A DNA stretch of 64,000 nucleotides from Elusimicrobiota bacterium (GTDB taxonomy: Bacteria > Elusimicrobiota > Elusimicrobia > FEN-1173): NCBI GenBank assembly GCA_016721625.1, contig JADKHR010000001.1, positions 2,046,001 to 2,110,000 of the forward strand, written 5' to 3'. The notes under the pieces are model-generated. The model was not told where the DNA came from and made no database searches. It saw only the letters and a program-made list of their open reading frames with translations. Both the position numbers and the translations under genes were made by a program. Of this stretch, positions 14,135 through 25,977 are shown in pieces; within the stretch, counting starts at the first letter, position 1, and each line of letters opens with the position of its first letter.

Positions 14135-15156
14135 AATCCCATAGCCCGTCCCCGCTTCCTCCAATGGGAGAGCGAAAGCCTTTTAAATTTCTCAATAAAC
14201 ACAGGATCCTTGGGCTGGCTTTTTTGGGAGGGGTGGGCGTGGTTTTGGGGGCTTTGCTGGTGGGGGCCGTGCCTCTGCCGGGAGGGTTTTGGAACGCTCT
14301 TCGGAACCCGGGGGTTGGGCGGGATATTTTGCTGGACATCCGTCTGCCTCGGGTCCTTCTCGGGGGGGCGGTGGGCGCGCTTTTAGCGTCGGCGGGATGC
14401 GCGCTTCAGGGACTTCTTCGCAACCCGCTGGCGGATCCGTACCTGCTTGGGGTTTCCGGCGGGGCGGCCCTGGGGTCGGCTATAGGGCTCTTGCTCGGCG
14501 TGACCCAGCCTCTCGCGGCCATGGTGGGGGCCTTCGTGGCGCTCGCGGCGGTGCTGGTTCTCTCCCGTGGAGGCGGGGCGCCGAGCGCCACGCTCATGGT
14601 GCTGGCGGGGGCGGCGCTTCATGCGTTTACCTCGTCGATCCTGACCTTCATTTTGTCCCAAGCCCGTCGGGAAGAAAGCGCGGGGATCCTCTTTTGGCTC
14701 TTGGGTAGCCTCGAGTCTCCCTCCTATGGGCGGCTCCTTCCCCTCTTGTCGCTGGCGGCCCTGGCGGTGGGGGGGCTTTTCGCCCTCGCCCCGGCGTTAA
14801 ACCTGCTTTCTCTGGGGGAAGAAACGGCCCGGGCCCTGGGCCTCTCCACGGGGAAATTTCGCTGGGCGGCGGTTCTCCTTTGCGCCGGGGCCACGGGTTT
14901 GGCCGTCACCCTAAACGGGGTCATCCCCTTCGTCGGATTGGTGATCCCCCACGCGGCGCGGCTCTTGGTCGGGTTCGACAACCGTTCCGCTCTCCCCACG
15001 TCGGCGTTCCTGGGCGCGGTCTTGGTCATCGGGGCGGACGCGGTGGGCCGCTCGGTGTTGGCGCCCCAGGAGATCCCCGTCGGGGTCGTAACCGCGCTCG
15101 TGGGTGCGCCGTTTTTCCTCCTCCTGCTCCGCCGCGAACGGAGGAAATTGGGATGA
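14131..15156 (+). CDS. btuC: Cobalamin ABC transporter permease (BtuC-like)
   Basis: The 341-residue FecCD-family inner-membrane permease has about ten hydrophobic helices. Family motifs are seen: RLPRVLLGGAVGALLASAGC, LQGLLRNPLADPYLLGVSGGA, GVIPFVGLVIPHAARLLVG, and the closing EIPVGVVTALVGAPFFLLLL. It moves B12 (or another corrinoid) from BtuF across the inner membrane with the ATPase at 15368. The ATGA overlap with btuF indicates translational coupling. The N-terminal ~25 residues are polar and longer than usual, so a start further in is possible. Specificity for cobalamin comes from the riboswitch; the family itself also includes haem and siderophore permeases. Confidence 0.9.
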   Translation: MKSHSPSPLPPMGERKPFKFLNKHRILGLAFLGGVGVVLGALLVGAVPLPGGFWNALRNPGVGRDILLDIRLPRVLLGGAVGALLASAGCALQGLLRNPLADPYLLGVSGGAALGSAIGLLLGVTQPLAAMVGAFVALAAVLVLSRGGGAPSATLMVLAGAALHAFTSSILTFILSQARREESAGILFWLLGSLESPSYGRLLPLLSLAALAVGGLFALAPALNLLSLGEETARALGLSTGKFRWAAVLLCAGATGLAVTLNGVIPFVGLVIPHAARLLVGFDNRSALPTSAFLGAVLVIGADAVGRSVLAPQEIPVGVVTALVGAPFFLLLLRRERRKLG

Positions 15157-15213
15157 GTTCTAAGCCCTCAGACCTCCCCCTGGCCCCGGATCAGCGGCCA
15201 TGCCGCCCCAGGT

Positions 15214-15252
15214 GCCCGGTGCTCCGCACCGGGCCCTCCTTGCGAAGGAGGG
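15214..15252 (+). repeat. Two adjacent perfect hairpins between btuC and btuD
   Basis: GCCCGGTGC/GCACCGGGC (15214-15222 with 15226-15234, loop TCC) runs directly into CCCTCCTT/AAGGAGGG (15234-15241 with 15245-15252, loop GCG). With the repeat at 15306 they make three successive hairpins in a 211-base gap inside an operon. No T-run follows. Confidence 0.6.
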
Positions 15253-15305
15253 GGAACAAGACCCTTCAACCTGACCGGCCCATGTTTCGATTCGGGTGCT
15301 GTGTT

Positions 15306-15341
15306 CCCTCCCCTTGCCAAGGGGAGGGTGAGGGAGGGGTG
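15306..15341 (+). repeat. GC-rich palindromic repeat, copy 2 (between btuC and btuD)
   Basis: Same unit as at 13297: stem CCCTCCCCTT (15306-15315) / AAGGGGAGGG (15319-15328), loop GCC, tail TGAGGGAGGGGTG. Only loop and edge bases differ between the two copies. Confidence 0.85.
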
Positions 15342-15367
15342 TCTTTTATGAATCGGAATTTTCTCCT

Positions 15368-16183
15368 ATGACGATTGTTTCTGTGGATCGAGTAGGGTTC
15401 GCCTATCCCAAATCCAACGGGGACCGTCCGTTCGTTTTGGAGGACGTGAGTTTTGAATTGAAGGAAGGGGAGCTTTTGGGCGTCTTGGGCCCGAACGGAG
15501 CGGGGAAATCCACCCTGCTTCGACTCTTGATCAAAGCCCTGGTTCCGCGGGAAGGGCGAATTGTTGTGGGGGGCTCGCCGTTGGCGGACCTGGACCAAAT
15601 GGACGTGGCGCGGCGCGCGGCCTGGGTGCCCCAGGAACTGGACTCGCTTTTTGTTTTGACCGTTGAGGAAATGGTCCGGCTCGGGCGCTTTTGCCGCACC
15701 GGCGCCTGGGGGAGGTTGGGGCACGAGGACCGCCGCCAGGTGGAACGCGCCTTGGCGGAAACGGACCTCCTGCCGCTCCGCCATCGTCCCGTGAGCCGTC
15801 TTTCCGGGGGCGAACGCCGCCGGGTTCTCTTGGCCCGGGCCCTGGCCCAGGAACCCGCCGTGCTTTTGTTGGACGAGCCCACGGCGCACCTGGACCCCGG
15901 CCACCAGGCGGATTTGGTGGCGGTGGTGGACCGTCTCCGCCGGGAACGGGGCCTGGCCGTGATCGCCATTTTGCACGACGTGAGTTTGGCCATGGCCTGG
16001 TGCCCCACGGTGCTCCTCTTAAAAGACGGCCGGACCTTCGCCCAGGGCCCCGCCGCCCAGGTCATCACGCCGAACACGCTCCGGTCCGTCTACGGACTGG
16101 GGGCCGTGATCCACGCCCCCGCTCCCGGACAACCGGGCGCGGTTCAATTTTGTCATCCTACGAAAGAAAGGAATTCCCAATGA
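15368..16183 (+). CDS. btuD: Cobalamin ABC transporter ATPase (BtuD-like)
   Basis: The 271-residue ABC ATPase has Walker A GPNGAGKST (41-49), Q-loop VPQELD, signature LSGGERRR, Walker B VLLLDEPTAHLD and switch His in AILHDVSLAM. It should power the BtuC permease. It lies 211 bases after btuC, separated by a string of hairpins, which is unusual within an otherwise overlapping operon. Its stop overlaps the start of the receptor gene (ATGA). The C-terminal ~25 residues (HAPAPGQPGAVQF) are a short extension beyond the usual fold. The product acts on the cytoplasmic side of the inner membrane. Confidence 0.9.
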   Translation: MTIVSVDRVGFAYPKSNGDRPFVLEDVSFELKEGELLGVLGPNGAGKSTLLRLLIKALVPREGRIVVGGSPLADLDQMDVARRAAWVPQELDSLFVLTVEEMVRLGRFCRTGAWGRLGHEDRRQVERALAETDLLPLRHRPVSRLSGGERRRVLLARALAQEPAVLLLDEPTAHLDPGHQADLVAVVDRLRRERGLAVIAILHDVSLAMAWCPTVLLLKDGRTFAQGPAAQVITPNTLRSVYGLGAVIHAPAPGQPGAVQFCHPTKERNSQ

Positions 16184-18154
16184 GAAATAAAAACCGATTC
16201 AGTTTCCTTCTCGCCGGCCTCTTGGCCGGAGGCCTCCGGGCCGCGCCTCCGGCGGATGTTGCCAAATCCGCTTCGGACGTCGAGATTTCCACGGTGGCGG
16301 CGACCGTCCCCGTGGTCGATGAAACCGGGGACGCGGGGGCGGACGTCTTTCTCAGTCTCACCCGAAAGGCCGAACCCCGCAAACGGCTCCCCACCAACGT
16401 CTCCAGCCTCACGGCCCGGGACATGGAACTTCAGGGGGCGGCCGCGGTGGACGCGGCCTTGGACGCGGTTCCGTCGGTGCTGGTTCAACGGTCCGGGACC
16501 CTGGGCACCTTCTCCACGGTCCGGCTCCGGGGTTCGCCGTCCTCGGCCCAACAGCAGGTCCTCCTGGACGACATGCCTCTTCTGGGCGTGTCCAACCAGT
16601 TCTTCGATTTTTCCCAGCTTCCGCTGGCCGGGATCGAACGGGTGGAGGTGGTTCGCGGCGGCGCCTCGGCGCTCTACGGGGCCAACGCCATCGGCGGCGT
16701 GGTGCACCTGATTTCGAAACGTCCGGTGTCCGACCGTCCAGAGACCCGGTTCCGAATGCAGGTGGGTTCTTTCATGAGCCAACTCTATGAAGGCGAATTC
16801 GGCGCTCGCGTGGGCGCCACGGATTTTTATGTGACGGGCGGGCGGACCCTGTCGGACGGGTTCCAGGATAACCAGGACACCGACAACCTCTACGCCACCG
16901 GCCGCGCCGGTTTCTCGTTCGGGAACGGCGCCCGGGTGTCGGCGGACGTGGGCGTTGTGGACGGCGAAGTCGGCAACCCCCGCGGAACGCTTCTGCCGGT
17001 GGGGGAATGGAACGGTGAAAAAGAGCGGACCGCGCTGGATAAGAACGCCCGGGTGGAACAACGGGCCGTTCGAAGCCACGGCACCGTTTTCCTTCCTCTG
17101 GGCGAAACGTCCAGCGTCCAGACCGCTTTCTACGGGACGGATCAAACCTATCAGACCCTTCCATCGGGGTCCGCACCGCCGGATTTTAAGCAAGTCAACC
17201 GCATCGTCGGCAACGACACCCGCCTGGTGTTCCATCGCTGGCTCACCCTGGGCGGGTCCGTCGAGAGGGACGACCAGAAAACGGACGCCAACGCCTACGC
17301 CCCGGAGCGGGCGAACCACATCACGAACGTCGCCGGCTACGCCCAGGCGCAACTGGCGGCCGGTCCCTGGGAAGTCCTTCCTGCCGTCCGTTACGACGAC
17401 CACAGCGCCTTCGGCGGCGTTTGGAACCCCCGGCTGACCGCCCTCTTCCATATGAACGAGAAAGTGAAGTTCTCAGGCAACGCCTCGCGATCCTACCGGG
17501 CGCCGTCTTTCCTGGAGCTTTACTACGTGGACCCTTACTTCAGCGGCAACCCCAACCTGGGTCCGGAGCGCGCCTGGAGTTACGATGTGGGCGTCGAGGT
17601 CTTGCCCGGGAAATCCAGCCGGATGTCGGTCACGGGTTTTTATACAAAGATCGAGGACCGCGTGACCGTCACCTCGAACTTCCTCACCTATCAAAACGCT
17701 CCGTCGGCGGAGATGTCCGGCGTGGAAGTGGAAAACCGCCACCGCCTTCTGCCTCATTGGACGGGCGTCTTGGCCTACACCTACACCCGGGCGGAAGGCA
17801 ATTCCCTCGCCTCCTCGGACTATGTGCCGCTCCGCTTGACCCCCCGCCACATGGCGGACTACCAGCTGACCTGGGGCCCCAGCCCGAGTTTGGCTTTGAC
17901 GAACGGGGTCCGCTACGTGTCGAAACAGTACCAGGGCGACAACCAGACGGGCTTAGACCTCCCCTGTTACGCGACCTGGAACGCGCGGGTCTCAAAAGAT
18001 CCTCGCCGCGGAATTCCACCTGGCCGTGGAGAACATCCTGAACCGCCGCTACGCCCGGAGCTTCGACAACGACCCGGTGACCTTCGCCGCCTCGCGCAAT
18101 CCCCAACCCGACCGAACTTTCTGGACGGGCGTCACGATCGGTTTCTCCAATTGA
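16180..18154 (+). CDS. btuB: TonB-dependent cobalamin receptor, 3' end frameshifted
   Basis: The product is an outer-membrane receptor with a signal peptide (NRFSFLLAGLLAGGLRA), a plug domain (LPTNVSSLTARDME to GGASALYGANAIGGVVHLIS, about residues 65-200) and a large barrel with the usual PSFLELYYVDPYFSGNPNLG stretch. The frame is intact to codon 605 or so (NARVSK). It then leaves the family: the original frame runs on with Arg/Pro-rich residues to a stop at 18180. The next frame over gives a normal last strand set (LAVENILNRRYARSF, RNPQPDRTFWTGVTIGFSN) and stops at 18154. The shift sits at AAAA 17994-17997; removing one A restores the barrel. It could be a sequencing error, an inactivated receptor, or phase variation. 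Confidence 0.85.
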
Positions 18155-18226
18155 AACGAATGGCGCTCGGGTTAAGCTAGAATAAGTCTGGAATCCGGAA
18201 GCCATTCCACTCGGGGAGGACGGTCC

Positions 18227-18421
18227 ATGAACATCGAACGAATGTTGCGCGGTGTCGCCGGTTTTTTTGTTCTGGTGAGCTTGGGTCTCGCCTACGCTCA
18301 CAGCCCAAAGTGGCTCTTTTTTACCGCTTTCGTGGGGCTGAACTTGTTGCAGTCCGCCTTCACCAACTGGTGTCCCTTGATGACGATCCTGCGCAAGCTG
18401 AACGCCCGCACCCCCGTCTGA
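18227..18421 (+). CDS. Small inner-membrane protein, DUF2892/YgaP-like
   Basis: The 64-residue product matches the DUF2892 pattern: MNIERMLRGVAGFFVLVSLG, a second membrane helix WLFFTAFVGLNLLQSAFTNW, and the diagnostic CPLMTILRKLN near the end. Two transmembrane helices are predicted, with a conserved Cys at the membrane border. A good ribosome site (GGGGAGGA) precedes ATG 18227. Such genes are often found beside efflux or rhodanese genes; here it is 10 bases before a TolC-type gene. Its biochemical role is not known. Confidence 0.85.
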   Translation: MNIERMLRGVAGFFVLVSLGLAYAHSPKWLFFTAFVGLNLLQSAFTNWCPLMTILRKLNARTPV

Positions 18422-18431
18422 GCCGGCACCC

Positions 18432-19783
18432 ATGAAGCTCCGCGCCGTCGTCCTTCTGTTGGTTTCGGCCCTTTCGGTTCGGGCGGCCGAACGCTTGACC
18501 CTGGCCGAGGCCGCGCGGCGGGCCGTGGCCCGGAGCCCAACCCTTCGCGCGGCGGAGGCCCAGGTGGACGAGGCCCGGCGGGCGGGATCGGCGGTTCGCG
18601 CCACGAACTACCCTTCTCTTCACGCGGGTTCCGCTTTCACCCGCGGGGACGGGCCGGTCTACGCCTTCGCCTCCCTCCTGGACCAACGGAATTTCACCGC
18701 GGCCAACTTCGACATCGGAACGCTGAACGATCCGGGGTACGTGACGAACTTCAAAAGTTATCTTCAAGTGGGCCTGCCGATTTTCGCCGGATACGACATC
18801 CAAAACGGGAGTCGGATGGCGGATCTCGGTCTTTCTCAGGCGGAGAGCGGGGAGGCGGGGGCTCGGCAGGAGGTCCGCTTGGCGGTTTTTGAGGCGGCGA
18901 TGCAGTGGATTCAAGCCCGGGCGCTGAGCGACCGCTTGACCGAACGGCTCCGGGCTTCGGGTGAGGAAATCCAAAGCGCGGAACGGCTCCGGGCCAAGGG
19001 GCTCGTGTTGGGCTCGGACTTTTTCGCGGCGGAGGCGGTTTTGGCCGGGTTGGAGGCCTGGAAGGCGCAAACCGCGAAGATGGCCGAGGCGGGCCGCGAT
19101 TCCTTGGCGGTTCTGCTCGGTCAGGACCCGTCGGAGTTCGACATCGTGGGCACCCTGTCCGCCCAAGGGCCCGCTCTTCCGTCGGCCACGGAACTCCAAA
19201 GGCTCGCGGGGACCCACCGCGCGGATGTGCGGGCGGCGGACCTGGCCGCCCAACGGGGGGCCTTGGCGGTTTCTCAGGAAAAGGCCGCGTTCCTCCCCCG
19301 GGTGGACGCCATGGCCAAGGCCGAGACGAACACCGAAGACTTTTCCTCCAACCCGTCCAACCGGCTCGTGATGGTCCGGGCCGAATGGGCCCTGGGCGAC
19401 CCCGCCTACGGCGCACGGAAAGAGACAGCCCTCGCGGCGTCCCGCGCGGGAGACCAGCGGCGGGCCGCGTTGGAGGAACGGGTTCGCTTGGAGATCCTCC
19501 AATCGCTCCGGCGGTATGAGGGAATTTCGGACGCCCTTCCTTCGTTAGAGAGGACGGTGGATCTGGCTGAGAAATCCCTCAACCTTTTCCGGCCTCTTTA
19601 TCGGGAAGGCCGACAGAGCATTTTGGACGTCCTTCGGGCGGAGGAATCCCTGGCGCGGGCGGAATCCCTTCGATTGGAAGCCCTCGCTCAACTGCATCTT
19701 CAACGGGCCCGCACCCTGGCCGCGGCCGGGGTGTTGGACGAAGGCGCCCTGGCCGCCCTCTCGGCGGCGCTGGAGAAACCCCA

Positions 19784-19787
<4 letters not shown>
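18432..19787 (+). CDS. TolC-family outer-membrane efflux channel
   Basis: The 451-residue product has a signal peptide (MKLRAVVLLLVSALSVRA) and the internal duplication of TolC/OEP proteins. Each half has a long Ala/Glu/Arg-rich helical pair: LTLAEAARRAVARSPTLRAAEAQVDEARR in the first, DVRAADLAAQRGALAVSQEKAAFLP in the second. NFKSYLQVGLPIFAGYD marks the beta-barrel segment. It would form a trimeric channel through the outer membrane and periplasm. It overlaps the RND pump gene by 4 bases, so the two should work together. The membrane-fusion adaptor that normally links such pairs is not encoded here. Confidence 0.88.
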
Positions 19788-22978
<3,191 letters not shown>

Positions 22979-23168
22979 AGTATTATACTATTGTGTCTCC
23001 TTCGTATTCCGAATGGATCGACGGACCCGGCAACGCATTCTTTTTCTCCCCTTCGTGGGAGAAGAGGTCTCGAAGCGGCGGATGAGGGGGGAGATAAGGG
23101 GGACGTCCTATGCTATTAAGCTATGCTCCCCCAAGGCCCATCGGGCGGCGGGAAAACCTCGCTGGAAA

Positions 23169-23921
23169 TTATTCAATTTCTTTTTCATTCGATTCGGTCG
23201 GTGAAGGGGTTTCGCATCGGCGGGCGGGGGTTCCTCCCCAAACTTCGCCCGGTGGGACACGTGTTCCGGGAGGCAAAAAGGAATTCGGGTTCACCCGCGC
23301 TCCGTCTCCCACCTGGACGCCCCCGGAAATAATAGCGTTGGCACCCACCAGAACGTCGGTCCCCAGACGGGTTTTCGCGACGAAGGTTCGCCCCTGAACA
23401 TGGATGTGACCGGCCACGATGGCCCCCTGCCCCAGGATGCAACCGCGCCCGATTTCCACGTTCCACGGGTCGGGCAAGACATTCGGGAAAGCGATAAATA
23501 CCGACGGGTGAATTCGGCCTCCCGCCAGACGGTAGAACCAATGGGCCGGATAGGGAAGGCACGATAGCCAAAAAGCGCAATTCATCGTCGTCACTCCACG
23601 GGAAAGGCCCGCGAGGATGAAATAGGTAACGGCATCCGCCGTTGTTCGTTGGACGCCCGAATGCGGTTTCGGACAACACCGGATGAGCAAACCAATTAGC
23701 ATCAACTGGGTGAGGGGATAGACATAAACGACGGAGACAACCGCCCAGGCCACAAAAAGGATGAAACGGCCGTGTCGCAAAGCCCACCACAGGCCGGCGA
23801 GGGGACCCAGCAACGAAACGAGCTCGCCCAGAAAGTGGACCCCAAAAAGCAACGGCGCGGCCGCCGCGACCGCGCGGTTGGCTGAAAGGTCCGGGGAATC
23901 ATGGTTCACCGGATTCGTCAC
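23169..23921 (-). CDS. Membrane-anchored left-handed beta-helix acyltransferase
   Basis: The 250-residue product starts at GTG 23921, overlapping the stop of the upstream acyltransferase gene (GTGA), with GGGGGAAAT as ribosome site. The first ~110 residues hold about three hydrophobic segments (HFLGELVSLLGPLAGLWWAL; ILFVAWAVVSVVYVYPL; LMLIGLLIRC). The rest is a hexapeptide-repeat acetyltransferase: VEIGRGCILGQGAIVAG, VAKTRLGTDVLVGANAIISG, ending PPGEVWGGTPARR, the usual closing turn. This layout resembles the terminal acyltransferase modules next to polyketide or nonribosomal peptide genes. It probably acetylates a membrane-bound or lipid substrate; the substrate is unknown. Confidence 0.7.
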   Translation of the reverse strand: MTNPVNHDSPDLSANRAVAAAAPLLFGVHFLGELVSLLGPLAGLWWALRHGRFILFVAWAVVSVVYVYPLTQLMLIGLLIRCCPKPHSGVQRTTADAVTYFILAGLSRGVTTMNCAFWLSCLPYPAHWFYRLAGGRIHPSVFIAFPNVLPDPWNVEIGRGCILGQGAIVAGHIHVQGRTFVAKTRLGTDVLVGANAIISGGVQVGDGARVNPNSFLPPGTRVPPGEVWGGTPARRCETPSPTESNEKEIE

Positions 23922-25471
23922 AAAATATTTCCCCCGACGGTATTCATGGGTTTCTCTTGGGGCCTTCTCTCTTCCAAACCCCACTTCTCGCTGGGCGTCG
24001 GAGGTGGCCCCCCCGACATGGGGGCCCCTCGAAAGGCGGCGTCCCTGGCGAAAGCGCGGATTTTCGAGAAGTTGGTTAAATGAGTTTCGAGATCGCTGAA
24101 TCGGAGAAGAATCGGTCGCCGGTTCCCGAGGGTTTTGTTTTCGGGTCCCAGAAGTTCCGGGTGGATTTGGTGGCGCGAGAGGAGGTCGATCATTTTGTCG
24201 TCCGCCAGCAGACACCAGCCCGACAGGCGAATGGTTTTGCTGATCCGGTAAAGCAGTCGAAAGAGGCCCAAGGTGATCACAGCCGCCCTGCGCCGGTCCG
24301 AGGGCCCCATCGAACCGGCGGAACATGGACCGAGCGGAATGGATAAGACGACGGACAAAACGTCGGCGAAGGCCTGGCCGTAGGGTTTCGCTAGCGCCAA
24401 ACGCGAAAGTTCCGCCACTTTTTTTGTGGATGATAGCCGGAGCCGTTCCTGGGGATCCGCGCTTTCCAGGCTCTGAATCCCCAAAGACGTATTCAACACC
24501 AGCCGGGCCGTGCCCACCAGCCGATCGCCGGAGTCCATCGCCACCGCATGCAGAGACCAGGGATCGTAGACATCCCGTTCCCTCTTGTCGGGAAACGAAT
24601 CGGAGGGAATCAGGGCGAAGTCTTCGGCATAGGAGCGATGGCGCAACTGAAACACCTGGTCCAGCCTTTCGTCCTCGGAGGCCACCCCGAAGCGAAACCC
24701 TCCTAGCCTGAAACTTTCCTTTTCGGCCAGGGCCCGTTCTTGGCTCGCCGGCGAGACCTTCCCGGACCGTTGAGAGAGGAAGGTAAATACCTTGGATCGA
24801 ATGGATTGGACAGATTTGAACATTTCCTCGTTCACCCCGGCGTAGGGGGTTCGCCTACCGTGGTAATCCACCTCAGGGCCGATGGGGTCGAAATGGATCC
24901 CGTTCCGTTTCAGCAGGACGTGAAGCGACCGTTCGGCCGTCATCAGGTGGTGTGTGGCCCCTTGGCGATGGGCGGAATCAATGACGGCGTAACTGAGCCC
25001 GAGGAAAATAAGGATCCGACCGGAGGGGTCGTCCGGCCCCATGACCTCGTCCGCGGGTGGGCGAGGCTGGGTTCCGGGAATCAGGTGTTTCCGGAAGAAG
25101 GACATTTCCCGCTTGAAACCCAAAGCGGAGAGACGGAACTCCCGGCTCATGGCAAAACGGGAGGATTCCACCAGGTGGGGATCGTTTCCGTGTTCCTCCC
25201 TCCAGGGGGGAGAGGCCAGCAGAAGGGCGGGAAGGGGATGCGGGCAGTGGTGAATCAACCGGGCCGTGCCCACCAGTTTTCCTTGACGGTCAAGCGCCGC
25301 GATGGGGACCGAATAGGGGTCGAACTTGTCCCGTTCCACTCCGCCCGGGTGGTCCGCCGGTTTTTCGTAGCCGTATTCTTCCACGTAGATCTGGTAACGC
25401 AACCGGTGTATGGCGTCAATGAGGTTCGGTTCCGTGGCTTCCAAAAAAGTGAATTCACCCAGTCGAAACAA
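23918..25471 (-). CDS. Tandem LuxI-fold (exosortase-type / N-acyl amino acid synthase-like) acyltransferase
   Basis: The 517-residue product carries two copies of an autoinducer-synthase-like acyltransferase. Copy 1 has RLRYQIYVEE (23-32), FDPYS (50-54), GTARLI (68-73) and ESSR (102-105). Copy 2 has QLRHRSYAED (275-284), YDPWS (302-306), GTARLV (320-325) and ELSR (354-357). Spacing between the second and third motif is 18 residues in both. This is the LuxI/FeeM/PEP-CTERM-associated acyltransferase pattern, normally a single domain of about 200-260 residues. It would join an acyl chain to an amino group. The start is TTG 25471, chosen because AAGGAG lies 7 bases before it. It overlaps the hexapeptide acyltransferase downstream. 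No exosortase is visible here. Confidence 0.7.
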   Translation of the reverse strand: MFRLGEFTFLEATEPNLIDAIHRLRYQIYVEEYGYEKPADHPGGVERDKFDPYSVPIAALDRQGKLVGTARLIHHCPHPLPALLLASPPWREEHGNDPHLVESSRFAMSREFRLSALGFKREMSFFRKHLIPGTQPRPPADEVMGPDDPSGRILIFLGLSYAVIDSAHRQGATHHLMTAERSLHVLLKRNGIHFDPIGPEVDYHGRRTPYAGVNEEMFKSVQSIRSKVFTFLSQRSGKVSPASQERALAEKESFRLGGFRFGVASEDERLDQVFQLRHRSYAEDFALIPSDSFPDKRERDVYDPWSLHAVAMDSGDRLVGTARLVLNTSLGIQSLESADPQERLRLSSTKKVAELSRLALAKPYGQAFADVLSVVLSIPLGPCSAGSMGPSDRRRAAVITLGLFRLLYRISKTIRLSGWCLLADDKMIDLLSRHQIHPELLGPENKTLGNRRPILLRFSDLETHLTNFSKIRAFARDAAFRGAPMSGGPPPTPSEKWGLEERRPQEKPMNTVGGNIL

Positions 25472-25493
25472 TGTCGGCTCCTTCCTGTCGCGT

Positions 25494-25523
25494 GGATGGG
25501 CCTCCCCGGGGGGAGGCCCATCC
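25494..25523 (-). promoter_or_regulatory. 14-bp hairpin in the leader of the tandem acyltransferase gene
   Basis: A perfect stem pairs 25494-25507 with 25510-25523 around a 2-base centre. It lies between the candidate promoter (25568-25595) and the ribosome site (about 25479-25484), ending some 10 bases before the site. No T-run follows. It could stabilise the mRNA 5' end or control translation. Confidence 0.5.
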
Positions 25524-25567
25524 GGTCATCCCCTCGTCGATGGATGACATCGGCCAGGGATCGATCA

Positions 25568-25595
25568 AGGATAGCCGTCCTCCGCTTTTTGTCAA
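25568..25595 (-). promoter_or_regulatory. Minus-strand promoter for the two acyltransferase genes
   Basis: On the minus strand TTGACA (25595-25590), a 16-base spacer and TATCCT (25573-25568) give a good sigma-70 promoter. The start would be near 25561, leaving a leader of about 90 bases with the 14-bp hairpin. Confidence 0.6.
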
Positions 25596-25718
25596 GGGAA
25601 GAATTCAGCGAACCTGGTCCGTTGTTCCCAGCTCCCAAATCTTTCCTCGTCACTCGGACCGATGGTTTGTCGTCCGAAGGGGACTTTAGTAGTATTCGCT
25701 TGAGCGTCATTCCCCGGT

Positions 25719-25747
25719 TTGAGCTTTATTTTCAAGCGTTTTATCAT
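25719..25747 (+). promoter_or_regulatory. Plus-strand promoter for the SDR remnant and GMC oxidoreductase
   Basis: TTGAGC (25719-25724), a 17-base spacer and TATCAT (25742-25747). It is divergent from the minus-strand promoter, with about 120 bases between the -35 boxes. The leader to the ATG at 25826 is about 72 bases. Confidence 0.5.
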
Positions 25748-25825
25748 CGGCCGGGAAGTCAACTTTTTGAATCTGCCCAACTCGTCGGGGCGCCGTTTTC
25801 ACTTATTCTCTATTGATGGGAGGCT

Positions 25826-25977
25826 ATGGAAATGTCAGGAACATCAAAGGGCCCAGGTCTCTCCCAAAACCTTCCCTCAGAACCGGGGGAAAAGCGGGTC
25901 ACGTTGATCACCGGGGCCGGCTCGGGACTGGGAAAATGTTTGAACCCGATCTCATGAAGGAAGACGATCCGTTGTGA
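25826..25977 (+). pseudogene. Collapsed short-chain dehydrogenase gene: N-terminus and tail only
   Basis: ATG 25826 has a very good ribosome site (GGGAGG). It opens a 43-codon frame ending at TGA 25957 that contains KRVTLITGAGSGLGK, the cofactor-binding TGxxxGxG start of short-chain dehydrogenases, then breaks off after CLNPIS. In another frame a tail (MFEPDLMKEDDPL) reads to a TGA at 25975-25977 that overlaps the GTG start of the oxidoreductase, as a complete upstream cistron would. An SDR is normally about 250 residues, so roughly 600 bases appear to be missing near 25930. I infer an internal deletion of a once functional gene coupled to the oxidoreductase. Confidence 0.55.

Noticed and set aside
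15153..15371. Open frame running through the btuC-btuD gap
   Set aside because: It is made almost wholly of the palindromic repeats and has no family pattern; it overlaps btuC and ends at btuD only by chance of an open frame.
18155..18226. Promoter before the DUF2892 gene (TAGAAT at 18178-18183)
   Set aside because: A -10-like box is present but no -35 or extended -10 element lies at a workable distance.
23123..23332. Plus-strand frame with a Walker-A-like GPSGGGKTS
   Set aside because: The motif stands alone without any ABC or AAA context, the frame is 69 codons, and most of it is antisense to the hexapeptide acyltransferase.
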